Positions 17,488 to 25,569 of a DNA stretch of 64,000 bases are shown one piece after another. The stretch comes from Flexivirga oryzae. GTDB taxonomy: Bacteria; Actinomycetota; Actinomycetes; Actinomycetales; Dermatophilaceae. Both the position numbers and the translations under genes were made by a program. Numbering within the stretch: position 1 is the first letter of the stretch; each line of letters opens with the position of its first letter. The notes under the pieces were generated by a model. The model searched no databases. It was not told where the DNA came from and saw only the letters and a program-made list of their open reading frames with translations. The DNA lies in the NCBI RefSeq assembly GCF_014190805.1, contig NZ_JACHVQ010000002.1, positions 496,001 to 560,000 of the forward strand, in the 5' to 3' direction.

Positions 17488-18408
17488 ATGACAACCGCAC
17501 CCGCCGGTTCGACGCCGACCGGCGCACCGGCTTCGGAAACCACGCGTTTCGTCGCGCCGGACATCGACAATCTGAACGTCCGGATGGGGCCGAGCACGTC
17601 ATACCCAGCCGTCGGCCTGCTGATGCCCGGCGCGCAGGTGACCGGCGTCAGCCTCCCGGGGCAGGACTGGCTCCAGGTGACGCACGGTCCACTGACCGGC
17701 GCCTGCGTCAGCGGCGACTACCTGACCGACGAGGCGCCTCCGGCGACACCCGCGACCCCCTGTCCGCGCATCGAAGGACGGGTCACCACCGACGACCAGT
17801 TCGCCAACATCCGGTCCGGCCCGGACTTCTCGCACCCGATCGTCGGGCGCTACCAGCACCACGAGCTGGTCAGCGGCAGCCTCGTCGACGACGGACCCTG
17901 GATCCGCACCGAACGCGGCTACGTCAACGGCGGCACCCTCACCCTGCACACGCCCGACCCGAGCTGCCTCAACGGCCGGATCCCGGAGCACCTGCTGTCG
18001 CCGATCCCGTTGTGCTACAACGCCACTGGCGAGTTCGACCCCGGCTACACCGCGACGACGCCGCGCTATCTCAACGGCGCCGCGCTCGACGCCCTGCACC
18101 GACTGCAGGCGGCGTTCAAACGACGTTTCGGACATTTCGCCACCATCGACCTCACCTATCGCTCGTACGACGAGCAGCAGTTCTGGTTCGAGAAGTTCAG
18201 CAGCCCACGCGCCGCGACTCCGGGCACCTCCAACCACGGTTACGGCCTGGCGATCGATTTCGAGGAGCGCGAAACCCCGTGGATCTACTCGTGGGGCGCG
18301 GTTGCCAACGAGTGGCTGCTGGCGCATCAGGCCCGCTTCGGTTTCGACAACCCGTTCGCGAGCACCCTGCAGGAGGGCGAGGACTACCACTTCAACTTTG
18401 TTGGCTGA
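17488..18408 (+). CDS. SH3b-SH3b-VanY type D-Ala-D-Ala carboxypeptidase
   Basis: 306 residues. Two bacterial SH3 repeats occupy about residues 20-80 and 95-155; each contains the N-x-R-x-GP motif (NLNVRMGP, FANIRSGP). A VanY (M15) peptidase domain follows at about 185-306. Zinc ligands are H250 and D257 in SNHGYGLAIDF and H301 in EDYHFNFV; the last motif is YH rather than the common WH. Such enzymes trim peptidoglycan stem peptides. No signal peptide or TM is visible at the N-terminus (MTTAPAGSTPTGAPASETTRF), which is odd for a wall enzyme; it may be exported by another route, released by lysis, or belong to an old phage lysin lineage. The ATG at 17488 follows GAGGGGAGGG. Confidence 0.82.
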   Translation: MTTAPAGSTPTGAPASETTRFVAPDIDNLNVRMGPSTSYPAVGLLMPGAQVTGVSLPGQDWLQVTHGPLTGACVSGDYLTDEAPPATPATPCPRIEGRVTTDDQFANIRSGPDFSHPIVGRYQHHELVSGSLVDDGPWIRTERGYVNGGTLTLHTPDPSCLNGRIPEHLLSPIPLCYNATGEFDPGYTATTPRYLNGAALDALHRLQAAFKRRFGHFATIDLTYRSYDEQQFWFEKFSSPRAATPGTSNHGYGLAIDFEERETPWIYSWGAVANEWLLAHQARFGFDNPFASTLQEGEDYHFNFVG

Positions 18409-18482
18409 AGTCTTGCGCCTTCCGGTCTCCGGAGCAGTAGTGTCGGTGGGCCCCAATTATCGTCACGTTTCGGAGATGAAAT

Positions 18483-20159
18483 ATGCATCGTCGTGCTGCA
18501 CTGATCGCTGCGGTCACGGTGGCGACAACCGCCCCCGCGCTCGCACTCGCGCCGACTGCGACGGCCAAACCGGGTCACCACCCGCCGGCCGCCTCCACGA
18601 ACCATCAGATGGTCAAGTCGCTCTCCTCCTGGGTCGACAAGCACCTCACACCGCGCACCCACTTCATGATGGCACCGGATGGCTCTAGCGGCAAAACCCA
18701 AGGTGGAGAGGGGATTCCGAACATCGACTCGGTGAAGGCGACGATTCGGGCCTACTACAACGCCGACTCCAACGGCATCGCGAGCAAGACGTCGTCGCCA
18801 TACCGCACCGAGATGCAGCGGATCCTCGCCAAGGAGACCAAGAAGCTCAAGGCGCTCTACCGACAGAGCTCCCGGCACGGCAAGAAGCCGGCCATCGTCT
18901 TCGACGCCGACGACACGACGCTGATGACGTACGACATGGAAGACGGCGCCATGCACTTCAACTACAACCCTGCGCTGCAGGACGTGTGGGTGCAGAGCGA
19001 GAAGTTCCCCGCCACACCGGGCATGGTCGCGTTCGTCACGGCCGCCAAGCGGGTCGGCTTCACGATCTTCGGGGTCACCGGTCGCAACGACGACCAGAAG
19101 AAGGCCACGGTGGAGAACCTGGCCAACGACGGCTACCGCGGCTTCACCCTCGACCGCTTCTACACCAAGTGGACCGGCGTGGGCGACAGCCAGCAGCCGA
19201 ACTACATCAAGTGCGCGACGAGCTCCTGCACCACCGTGGAGTTCAAGGCGGGCACCCGCAAGCACATCGAGTCGATGGGTTACGACATCGCCCTCAACGT
19301 CGGCGACCAGTTCTCCGACCTCCAGGGTGGTTACGCAGACCACTACCTGAAGCTGCCGAACCCGACCTACTACCTGCCGTCCCCCGACCTGCCCGGTGTC
19401 AGCGAGCCGTGGCTGTCGCCACGGACCCACTTCACCATGAAGCCGGACGGGTCCAGCGGTAAAACCCAAGGCGGAGAAGGCATTCCGAACATCGACTCGG
19501 TGAAGTCGACGATCCGCACCTACTACAACGCGGACTCCAACGGCATCGCCAACCCGACCACCTCGCCGTACCGGACCGAGATGGCGAAGCTGACCTCGAG
19601 CGTCACGCCGCTGCTCTCGACGGCCTGCTGGTTCGGGAAGCTGTTCGGCGTCAACCCGGCCATCGTGCTCGACGCGGACGACACGACCTTGATGACGTAT
19701 GACATGGAAGACGGCGCCATGAAGTTCAACTACGACCCCGCGCTGCAGGACGTGTGGGTGCAGAACGAGCAGTTCCCGGCCACCCCGGGCATGGTCGCGA
19801 TGGTCAATGCCGCGAGCAAGGCCGGGTGCACGCTGATCGGGCTCACCGGCCGCAACGACGACCAGAAGGCCGCCACGCTCGGCAACCTGAGCAAGGTCGG
19901 CTACACCGGCTTCACCAACGCCAACTACTACACCAAGTGGACGGGCGTCGGTGACAGCCAGCAGCCGTCATACATCAAGTGCGCGGCCGCCAAGTGCACG
20001 ACGATCGAGTACAAGTCGCAGACCCGGGCGCACGTCGAGACGCGCTCCGGCGGCAACTACACGATCATCGCGAACTTCGGTGACCAGTTCAGCGACCTGA
20101 TCGGCGGCCACGCCCTGGTGCCGGTCAAGCTCCCGAACCCGACGTACTACCTCCCGTAA
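18483..20159 (+). CDS. Secreted tandem-duplicated HAD acid phosphatase (two catalytic domains)
   Basis: 558 residues with a signal peptide (residues 1-28, ending TATA-KP). Two copies of an acid-phosphatase-type HAD domain follow, about 57-300 and 311-558. Both begin with TH F-x-M-x-PDGSSGKTQGGEGIPNID and end with LPNPTYYLP. Motif I DADDTT appears in each (D141/D143 and D397/D399), motif II is GVTGRNDDQ / GLTGRNDDQ, and motif IV is GDQFSDL (D275/D279 and D534/D538). So both active sites look complete. The family is PF03767-like class B/plant-type acid phosphatase, and members hydrolyse phosphomonoesters outside the cell. The copies differ most between about residues 115-135 and their counterpart. 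A paired-repeat element follows the stop codon. Confidence 0.85.
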   Translation: MHRRAALIAAVTVATTAPALALAPTATAKPGHHPPAASTNHQMVKSLSSWVDKHLTPRTHFMMAPDGSSGKTQGGEGIPNIDSVKATIRAYYNADSNGIASKTSSPYRTEMQRILAKETKKLKALYRQSSRHGKKPAIVFDADDTTLMTYDMEDGAMHFNYNPALQDVWVQSEKFPATPGMVAFVTAAKRVGFTIFGVTGRNDDQKKATVENLANDGYRGFTLDRFYTKWTGVGDSQQPNYIKCATSSCTTVEFKAGTRKHIESMGYDIALNVGDQFSDLQGGYADHYLKLPNPTYYLPSPDLPGVSEPWLSPRTHFTMKPDGSSGKTQGGEGIPNIDSVKSTIRTYYNADSNGIANPTTSPYRTEMAKLTSSVTPLLSTACWFGKLFGVNPAIVLDADDTTLMTYDMEDGAMKFNYDPALQDVWVQNEQFPATPGMVAMVNAASKAGCTLIGLTGRNDDQKAATLGNLSKVGYTGFTNANYYTKWTGVGDSQQPSYIKCAAAKCTTIEYKSQTRAHVETRSGGNYTIIANFGDQFSDLIGGHALVPVKLPNPTYYLP

Positions 20160-20177
20160 CCCCACCGCTCCTCTTTG

Positions 20178-20288
20178 CCGAGAGGACAAGCAATACCCGA
20201 GAGGACAAGCAAAACAGCCCGTTCCGTGGCGTTTTGCTTGTCCTCTCGGCGTGATGTTGTCCTGTCGGGAGCGATGTCGTCCCCTCGG
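20178..20288. repeat. Paired-repeat intergenic element A (2 forward, 3 inverted copies)
   Basis: Forward units CCGAGAGGACAAGCAA start at 20178 and 20197. The inverted unit GTTTTGCTTGTCCTCTCGG is at 20231-20249, with weaker inverted units TGTTGTCCTGTCGG (20255-20268) and TGTCGTCCCCTCGG (20275-20288). Forward units are 19 bp apart and inverted units 19-20 bp. The second forward and first inverted units form a 19-bp perfect hairpin with a 15-nt loop. It starts 18 bp after a stop codon, so it may act as a terminator, but there is no U tract. Confidence 0.85.
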
Positions 20289-20308
20289 TCGGCGGTACGT
20301 TGGACGAC

Positions 20309-21406
20309 ATGCTCGGTCAGGGGAGATCCGCGGTTGCCGCGTGCGCTGCCGCTGCAGTGCTGCTTGCCGGTTGCGCAGGTGCGTCGAAGCCGTCCGTGAC
20401 CGCCGCTGCGCCGGGCACCGCAGCATCGGGCACCGCAGCAACGGCGCCGACGAGCACCGAGGTGTCCTTCGACGCCCAGGGCACGACGACCTACGCGACG
20501 CTCGAAGAGCCCGCGCACCCGAGCGGCCGGAAGCTGCCGGCCGCACTGCTCATCGCCGGCAGCGGCCCGACGGACCGCAACGGCAACCCGAAGACCGGCG
20601 AAAGCCCGGACACCTTGCGGCTGGTCGCGGATCTGCTTGCCCGACAAGGCATTGCGTCACTGCGCTTCGACAAGTACTTCTCCGGCAAGACCGGTGCGGG
20701 GCGGTTCGCCGGGAAGGCCTCCACCATCACCGTCGACGACTTCCTGGATCAAGCGACTGCGGCATACAGTTTCCTGCGCGGCCGGCCCGGCATCGATCCC
20801 GGCAAGCTGCTGCTGGTCGGTCACAGCCAGGGCGGCAAGTACGCGCTCGTGCTGGCGAATTCGCTCTCCCCGCGCCCGGCCGGACTCTGCCTACTGGAGC
20901 CGGGCGACCTGCGGCTGCTCACCGTCCACGAGTTGCAGCTCGACGAGCACATCGCCGGCTGGGTCAGGTCCGGAGCGCTCACCTCCGCCGCGGGCAGGCA
21001 GAACTCCCGCCTGGTCCACGCACAGATCGTGAGCTTCCGCACGACCGGATCGGCCACCACGTCGGGTATGGCGCCCCAGGTGGCACGCGCTTTCACGAGC
21101 GTCATCAATCCGAACAACGCCGCGTACTCCCGCAGCGACGACGAACTCGTGCCCGCGACGTACGCCGCGAAGCTTCCGAGCAGCACCAAGGTCCTGATGA
21201 CCGACGGTACGCGCGACAGCAAGATCCCGCCGAGTTCGACCGGCCCGCTGGTGTCCGCGCTGCGACGAGCGCACGTGAGCGGCCCCGGCTACCGGCTGAT
21301 CAAGGGCATCGACCACGACTTGCACCTCGCGGACCAGCCGGACTCGACGCAGGTTCTCGCACCCGCGGTCGTCGACGTGATCGATTCCTGGTCGAAGGAG
21401 TTCTGA
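20309..21406 (+). CDS. Alpha/beta hydrolase lipoprotein
   Basis: 365 residues. The N-terminus is a lipoprotein signal with lipobox LLAGC (C22), followed by an Ala/Thr/Ser-rich tether (to about residue 55). The hydrolase fold shows an oxyanion strand (AALLIAGSGPTDRNGN), the nucleophile elbow LVGHSQGGKYAL (S173), an Asp region (MTDGTRDSKIP) and the His in IDHDLHLAD. This resembles BAAT/dienelactone-hydrolase-like serine hydrolases on the outer face of the membrane; the substrate is unknown. The start is uncertain: the ATG at 20309 fits the signal peptide, while TTG 20300 adds three residues. Confidence 0.8.
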   Translation: MLGQGRSAVAACAAAAVLLAGCAGASKPSVTAAAPGTAASGTAATAPTSTEVSFDAQGTTTYATLEEPAHPSGRKLPAALLIAGSGPTDRNGNPKTGESPDTLRLVADLLARQGIASLRFDKYFSGKTGAGRFAGKASTITVDDFLDQATAAYSFLRGRPGIDPGKLLLVGHSQGGKYALVLANSLSPRPAGLCLLEPGDLRLLTVHELQLDEHIAGWVRSGALTSAAGRQNSRLVHAQIVSFRTTGSATTSGMAPQVARAFTSVINPNNAAYSRSDDELVPATYAAKLPSSTKVLMTDGTRDSKIPPSSTGPLVSALRRAHVSGPGYRLIKGIDHDLHLADQPDSTQVLAPAVVDVIDSWSKEF

Positions 21407-21426
21407 GCACCGCCGGTCCGGGCCGT

Positions 21427-22626
21427 ATGTCGGACCAGCGCCTCCCGTCCCGGATAATGGCGTGGGTGAACCCGACTCGACTGCGCACCGCGCTGGCCCG
21501 CTGGACCGTCTGGGCTCCCATCCTGGCGTTGCTGCCGCTCCCCTTCACCTTCGGCAAGCACATCGGGGCTGCGTGGATCGTCGTCGTCGCCGTGCTGCTG
21601 TGCGCGTCCGTGCTCGCGGCCGTGCACCACGCCGAGGTCGTCGCGCACCGGGTGGGTGAACCGTTCGGCTCGTTGGTGCTGGCCGTGGCGGTGACCGTCA
21701 TCGAGGTCGCGCTGATCGTGACCCTCATGGTCAGCGGCGGGTCCGACGCCGCCACGCTCGCCCGCGACACCGTCTTCTCCGCCGCGATGCTGACCTGCAA
21801 CGGCATCGTCGGGGTCTCCTTGCTGGTGGGAGCTTTGCGGCACAACACGGTCACCTTCAACGCGGAGGGCACCGGTGCTGCCCTGGCCTGTGTACTGACC
21901 GTCGCCACGACCTGTCTGGTGCTGCCCAACTTCACCTCGAGCGTGTCCGGCCCGGAGTTCTCCGGGTCGCAACTGGCGTTCGCCGCCGTCGCATCGCTCG
22001 CCCTCTACGCGCTCTTCGTGCTCACCCAGACCGTCCGGCACCGCGACTTCTTCCTGCCGGTGCGCCGCGAGGACTACCGGCCGCTCGCACAGAACGGGTC
22101 GGACGCGACCGCACCGGTCGACGACCCGGCGACCCAGGAGTCCGAGGGCGACCACGCACCGCCGCCGACCAGCCGCGCCGCGTTGCAGAGCCTTGCCCTG
22201 CTGCTGGTCTCGCTCGTCGCGGTCGTCGGTCTGGCCAAGGTCGAGTCCAAGCCGATCGAGGACGGGGTGTCCGCTCTCGGGCTGCCCAACTCGTTCGTCG
22301 GGGTGATCATCGCGCTGCTGGTCCTCGCGCCGGAGACGCTCGCTGCGGTCAACGCCGCCCGGCGCGACCGCGTGCAGATCAGCCTCAACCTCGGCTACGG
22401 CTCCGCGATGGCCTCCATCGGCCTCACCATCCCGGTCATCGCCATCGCGTCCATCTGGCTGCCGACCGATCTGCACCTCGGCCTCGGGGACACCCAGATC
22501 GTGTTGCTCGGCATCACCGCCGTCGTCGGCATCCTGACCGTCGTGCCGGGACGGGCGACGCGCCTGCAGGGCGCCATACATCTGCTCTTGACAGCGGCGT
22601 TCATCTTCCTGGCGGCAAACCCGTAG
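21427..22626 (+). CDS. chaA: Calcium/proton antiporter (ChaA-type, CaCA superfamily)
   Basis: About 399 residues, 10-11 TM helices in two related halves around a hydrophilic acidic loop at about residues 215-245. The first alpha repeat has HHAEVVAHRVGEPFGSLVLAVAVTVIEVALIVTLM and the second VIIALLVLAPETLAAVNAARRDRVQISLNLGYGSA. Both carry the Glu-containing motif typical of CaCA exchangers. It exports Ca2+ (or Na+/K+ in ChaA) with H+ influx. Start at ATG 21427; ATG 21457 (MAWVNPTRLRT) is also plausible. It lies 20 bp after the hydrolase gene in the same direction. A paired-repeat element separates it from the convergent corA. Confidence 0.83.
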   Translation: MSDQRLPSRIMAWVNPTRLRTALARWTVWAPILALLPLPFTFGKHIGAAWIVVVAVLLCASVLAAVHHAEVVAHRVGEPFGSLVLAVAVTVIEVALIVTLMVSGGSDAATLARDTVFSAAMLTCNGIVGVSLLVGALRHNTVTFNAEGTGAALACVLTVATTCLVLPNFTSSVSGPEFSGSQLAFAAVASLALYALFVLTQTVRHRDFFLPVRREDYRPLAQNGSDATAPVDDPATQESEGDHAPPPTSRAALQSLALLLVSLVAVVGLAKVESKPIEDGVSALGLPNSFVGVIIALLVLAPETLAAVNAARRDRVQISLNLGYGSAMASIGLTIPVIAIASIWLPTDLHLGLGDTQIVLLGITAVVGILTVVPGRATRLQGAIHLLLTAAFIFLAANP

Positions 22627-22635
22627 CCCCTCCCG

Positions 22636-22728
22636 CCGAGAGGACAACAAACGACCGAGCGGACACGAAAAATTGCCCCTGCCGTAGCCGATTTAGTTGT
22701 CCTGTCGGTACTTTCGTGTCCTGTCGGC
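22636..22728. repeat. Paired-repeat intergenic element B (2 forward, 2 inverted copies)
   Basis: Forward units CCGAGAGGACAACAAA (22636-22651) and CCGAGCGGACACGAAA (22655-22670); inverted units AGTTGTCCTGTCGG (22695-22708) and CTTTCGTGTCCTGTCGGC (22711-22728). The period is 19 bp in both halves. The first forward unit matches the first inverted unit best and the second matches the second, giving an F1-F2-R1-R2 order. It fills the gap between convergent chaA and corA, so a two-way terminator role is plausible. Confidence 0.85.
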
Positions 22729-22735
22729 TGGTGGG

Positions 22736-23887
22736 TTACAGCCACTTCCGTTTGCGGAAGATGACGAAGAGGACGCAGCACACGACCAGCATGAGCAGGA
22801 TCGCGAACGGATAGCCGATCCGCCAGGCGAGCTCCGGCATGTGGTGGAAGTTCATCCCATAGATGCCGCTGATCAGCGACGGGGCGAAGAGGATGGCGGC
22901 CCAGGCGGAGATCTTCTTGACCTCGTCGTTCTGGTCCATGCCGGCCTCGGCGAGCCGGCGCATCTCTTCGTTCTGGGTCTGCGCGACCAGGGTCGCGTTG
23001 AGGGTCAGGATGTCGGCGAGGTTGCTGCGGAAGCCGTCGACCCGCTCCACCACGCTCGTCGCGTGGTCCTTGACGTCGCGCAGGTTGCGCTGCAGCTCCT
23101 CGTCCGTGCCGTACTTGTCGAAGCCGCCCTCGAGCGCATCCATGATCTGCAGCAGCGGCTTGGTCGCGCGCTGCAGCTCGGCCACTTCACGCGACAACTC
23201 GTAGATGCGGCGGGACACGGCGGGGTCGGACTCGAAGACCTGGTTCTCGATCTCGTCGATGTCGTTCTCGAGACCGGCGATCACCGGGGCGTAGGCGTCC
23301 ACCACGAAGTCGATCAGCGCGTAGAGCACCGCCTCCGGCCCCCGGGCGAGCAGCTCCGGGTCACCCTCCAGCCGCTGGCGGACCTTGCCCAGGCTGATCC
23401 GGTCGGTATGCCGGACGGTGAGCACGAAGTCCGGCCCGATGAAGATGTGCACCTCGCCGATCTGCACGGTTTCGGAGTCGTCCAGGTAGATCGCCGGGCG
23501 CAGGACCGCGAAGAGCGTCTCGTCATACCGCTCCAGCTTGGGCCGCTGATGCGCGACGATGGCGTCCTCGACGGCCAACGGGTGCAGGTCGAACACGGCG
23601 GCCATGTCGTTGATCTGCGCCTCGGTCGGGTGCACCAGACCGATCCAGGCCATCGGATTGTCCGGCTCGTGCAAGCGGTGCATCGCCTCCCGCAACGACT
23701 GTGGCGCCTCCACACGCCGCCCGTTGCAGTAGAGCGCCTTCTCGACGACCGATGCCTCGACCGGCACGTCGTCCTCCCGCCGCGGCTGCAGGAGGCGTTC
23801 GGGCGCGTCGTGCAGCGGCTGCTGCCGCGGCGATCGTCCCGGCAGCACCGCGGTCGGCCGGAACGGCCGGTTCTTCCAACTGGGCAC
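22736..23887 (-). CDS. corA: CorA-family magnesium/cobalt transporter
   Basis: 383 residues. A cytoplasmic alpha/beta N-terminal domain (IGLVHPTEAQINDMAAVFDLHPLAVEDAI) leads into long stalk helices (YALIDFVVDAYAPVIAGLENDIDEIENQVF). Two C-terminal TM helices carry the family signature YGMNFHHMPEL between them, then a Lys/Arg-rich tail (FRKRKWL). The GMN loop is the selectivity filter of the pentameric Mg2+/Co2+ channel. The ATG at 23887 gives an N-terminus with an Arg/Pro-rich extension of about 40 residues compared with short CorA proteins. It is not in an obvious operon. Confidence 0.92.
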   Translation of the reverse strand: MPSWKNRPFRPTAVLPGRSPRQQPLHDAPERLLQPRREDDVPVEASVVEKALYCNGRRVEAPQSLREAMHRLHEPDNPMAWIGLVHPTEAQINDMAAVFDLHPLAVEDAIVAHQRPKLERYDETLFAVLRPAIYLDDSETVQIGEVHIFIGPDFVLTVRHTDRISLGKVRQRLEGDPELLARGPEAVLYALIDFVVDAYAPVIAGLENDIDEIENQVFESDPAVSRRIYELSREVAELQRATKPLLQIMDALEGGFDKYGTDEELQRNLRDVKDHATSVVERVDGFRSNLADILTLNATLVAQTQNEEMRRLAEAGMDQNDEVKKISAWAAILFAPSLISGIYGMNFHHMPELAWRIGYPFAILLMLVVCCVLFVIFRKRKWL

Positions 23888-23914
23888 GGTTGCAGCCTAG
23901 TGCCGGACTCCCCG

Positions 23915-24016
23915 CCGAGAGGCCCACAAAACCACCGAGAGGCTCAGATCGACAGGCGATCGGGCCCGATTCAAACCCGTATTGTTGGGCCTGTCGATAT
24001 TTGTTGGGCCTGTCAG
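23915..24016. repeat. Paired-repeat intergenic element C (2 forward, 2 inverted copies)
   Basis: Forward units CCGAGAGGCCCACAAAAC (23915-23932) and CCGAGAGGCTCAGATC (23935-23950); inverted units TTGTTGGGCCTGTCG (23982-23996) and TTGTTGGGCCTGTCAG (24001-24016). The spacing is 19-20 bp, as in the other copies, but the core has changed from GGACAA to GGCCCA. It lies just downstream of the fumC stop codon and upstream of corA, both on the minus strand. Confidence 0.82.
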
Positions 24017-24032
24017 TGGTGGGGCGGGCGCG

Positions 24033-25448
24033 TCAGTCACCGTGCGGGCGGGCCATGGCGAGCACGTCCAGCACCCGGTCCAGCTCCTGCTCGCTGATGG
24101 AGCCGTCCCGGACGTGGCCGCGTTCGATGACGACCTCCCGGATGGTCTTGCCCTCCTTGAGGGACTGCTTGGCGATCGCGGAGGCCTCGTCATACCCGAC
24201 GTAGTGGTTCAGCGGGGTGACGATCGACGGCGACGACTCGGCGAATTCGCGACAGCGGTCGGCGTTGGCGGTGATGCCGTCGATGCACCGGTCCGCGAAG
24301 AGCACACCGACCCTGGCGAGCAGCCCGATCGACTGCAGCAGGTTGTCGGCGATGACCGGCAGCATGACGTTGAGCTCGAAGTTTCCTGCGGCGCCGCCCC
24401 AGGCGACCGCGGCATCGTTGCCGACCACCTGCGCTGCCACCTGGCAAACCGCCTCTGCCAGAACCGGATTCACCTTCCCGGGCATGATGGAGCTGCCGGG
24501 CTGCAGATCCGGCAGGAAGATCTCGGTGAGGCCGGTGCGCGGCCCGGACCCCATCCAGCGGATGTCGTTGGCGATCTTCGTCATACCGACCGCGATCGTC
24601 CGCAGCACGCCGGACAGTTCGACGAGGGAGTCACGAGCACCTTGCGCCTCGAAATGGTTCGCGGCCTCGGTCAGCGGCAGGTCGAGCTCCTGTGCGATCC
24701 GCGAAATCACTTCGGCGGCAAGGCCTTCCGGTGCGTTGATGCCGGTCCCGACCGCGGTTCCGCCCAAGGGCAGCGACCCCACGCGTGGCAGCACGCTCTC
24801 CAGCCTGGTGATGCCGAGTCGTACCTGCGCGGCATACCCGCCGAACTCCTGACCGAGCGTCACCGGCGTCGCGTCCATCAGGTGTGTGCGACCGGACTTG
24901 ACGACATCGGCGAACTCGATCGCCTTGCCCTCCAACGATGTTGCCAGCTGTTGCAGTGCCGGGACGAGCTCGTGTATGACGGCAGCGGTGGCCGCGATGT
25001 GGATGGCGGCGGGGAACTGGTCGTTCGATGAGAACGGGTCGTTGACGTCGTCGTTCGGGTGGACGGGCTGCCCGAGCGCATCCTGCGCCAGGGTCGCGAT
25101 GACCTCGTTGGCGTTCATGTTCGACGAGGTGCCCGAGCCGGTCTGGAAGACGTCGATCGGGAACTCGTCGTCCCAGAAGCCGCGTGCCACCTCGGCGGCG
25201 GCGGTGTGGATCGCCTTGGCCTTCTCCGGGTCGAGCATGCCGCGCTCCGCGCGCACGGTCGCCGAGCAGCCCTTGATCGACGCGAGCGCGCCGATCAACT
25301 CACGCTCGATGTGTTTGCCCGAGATCGGGAAGTTCTCGACGGCCCGCTGGGTCTGCGCCCGCCACTTGGCATCCGCCGGCACCTCGATGTCACCCATCGA
25401 GTCGTGCTCGATCCGCACTCCGGAGGTCGAATTCGTCTCTGCAGCCAT
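24033..25448 (-). CDS. fumC: Class II fumarate hydratase
   Basis: 471 residues, the normal length for FumC. It interconverts fumarate and L-malate in the TCA cycle as a cytoplasmic homotetramer. The fumarase/aspartase signature GSSIMPGKVNP is intact. Other family blocks are GSGTSSNMNANEVIA near the N-terminus, VKSGRTHLMDATPVTLGQE and the C-terminal ALNHYVGYDEA-like region (ATPLNHYVGYDEASAIAK). No neighbouring TCA genes. The gene is followed by paired-repeat element C. Confidence 0.95.
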   Translation of the reverse strand: MAAETNSTSGVRIEHDSMGDIEVPADAKWRAQTQRAVENFPISGKHIERELIGALASIKGCSATVRAERGMLDPEKAKAIHTAAAEVARGFWDDEFPIDVFQTGSGTSSNMNANEVIATLAQDALGQPVHPNDDVNDPFSSNDQFPAAIHIAATAAVIHELVPALQQLATSLEGKAIEFADVVKSGRTHLMDATPVTLGQEFGGYAAQVRLGITRLESVLPRVGSLPLGGTAVGTGINAPEGLAAEVISRIAQELDLPLTEAANHFEAQGARDSLVELSGVLRTIAVGMTKIANDIRWMGSGPRTGLTEIFLPDLQPGSSIMPGKVNPVLAEAVCQVAAQVVGNDAAVAWGGAAGNFELNVMLPVIADNLLQSIGLLARVGVLFADRCIDGITANADRCREFAESSPSIVTPLNHYVGYDEASAIAKQSLKEGKTIREVVIERGHVRDGSISEQELDRVLDVLAMARPHGD

Positions 25449-25491
25449 GCCTCCAGTCTGCCACCGGCCATGTCGCGGTGCCCGAGCATGA

Positions 25492-25568
25492 GGTGGCCGA
25501 GCCTGTCGAGGTCACGCCCTGGGGGGTTTCGACAAGCTCAACCGCCTCGCGGCTCAACCGCCTCGCGG
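25492..25568. repeat. GTTTCGACAAGCTCAACC-type dispersed repeat with 16-bp tandem copies
   Basis: GAGCCTGTCGAGG (about 25499-25511) and GGTTTCGACAAGCTCAACC (25525-25542) form an imperfect inverted repeat. The sequence GTTTCGACAAGCTCAACC is a form often seen between genes in Micrococcales genomes. It runs into a 16-bp tandem unit GCTCAACCGCCTCGCG at 25536-25551 and 25552-25567, the last partial copy overlapping the end of the GH65 gene. It sits between fumC and the GH65 gene. Confidence 0.6.
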
Positions 25569-25569
25569 C

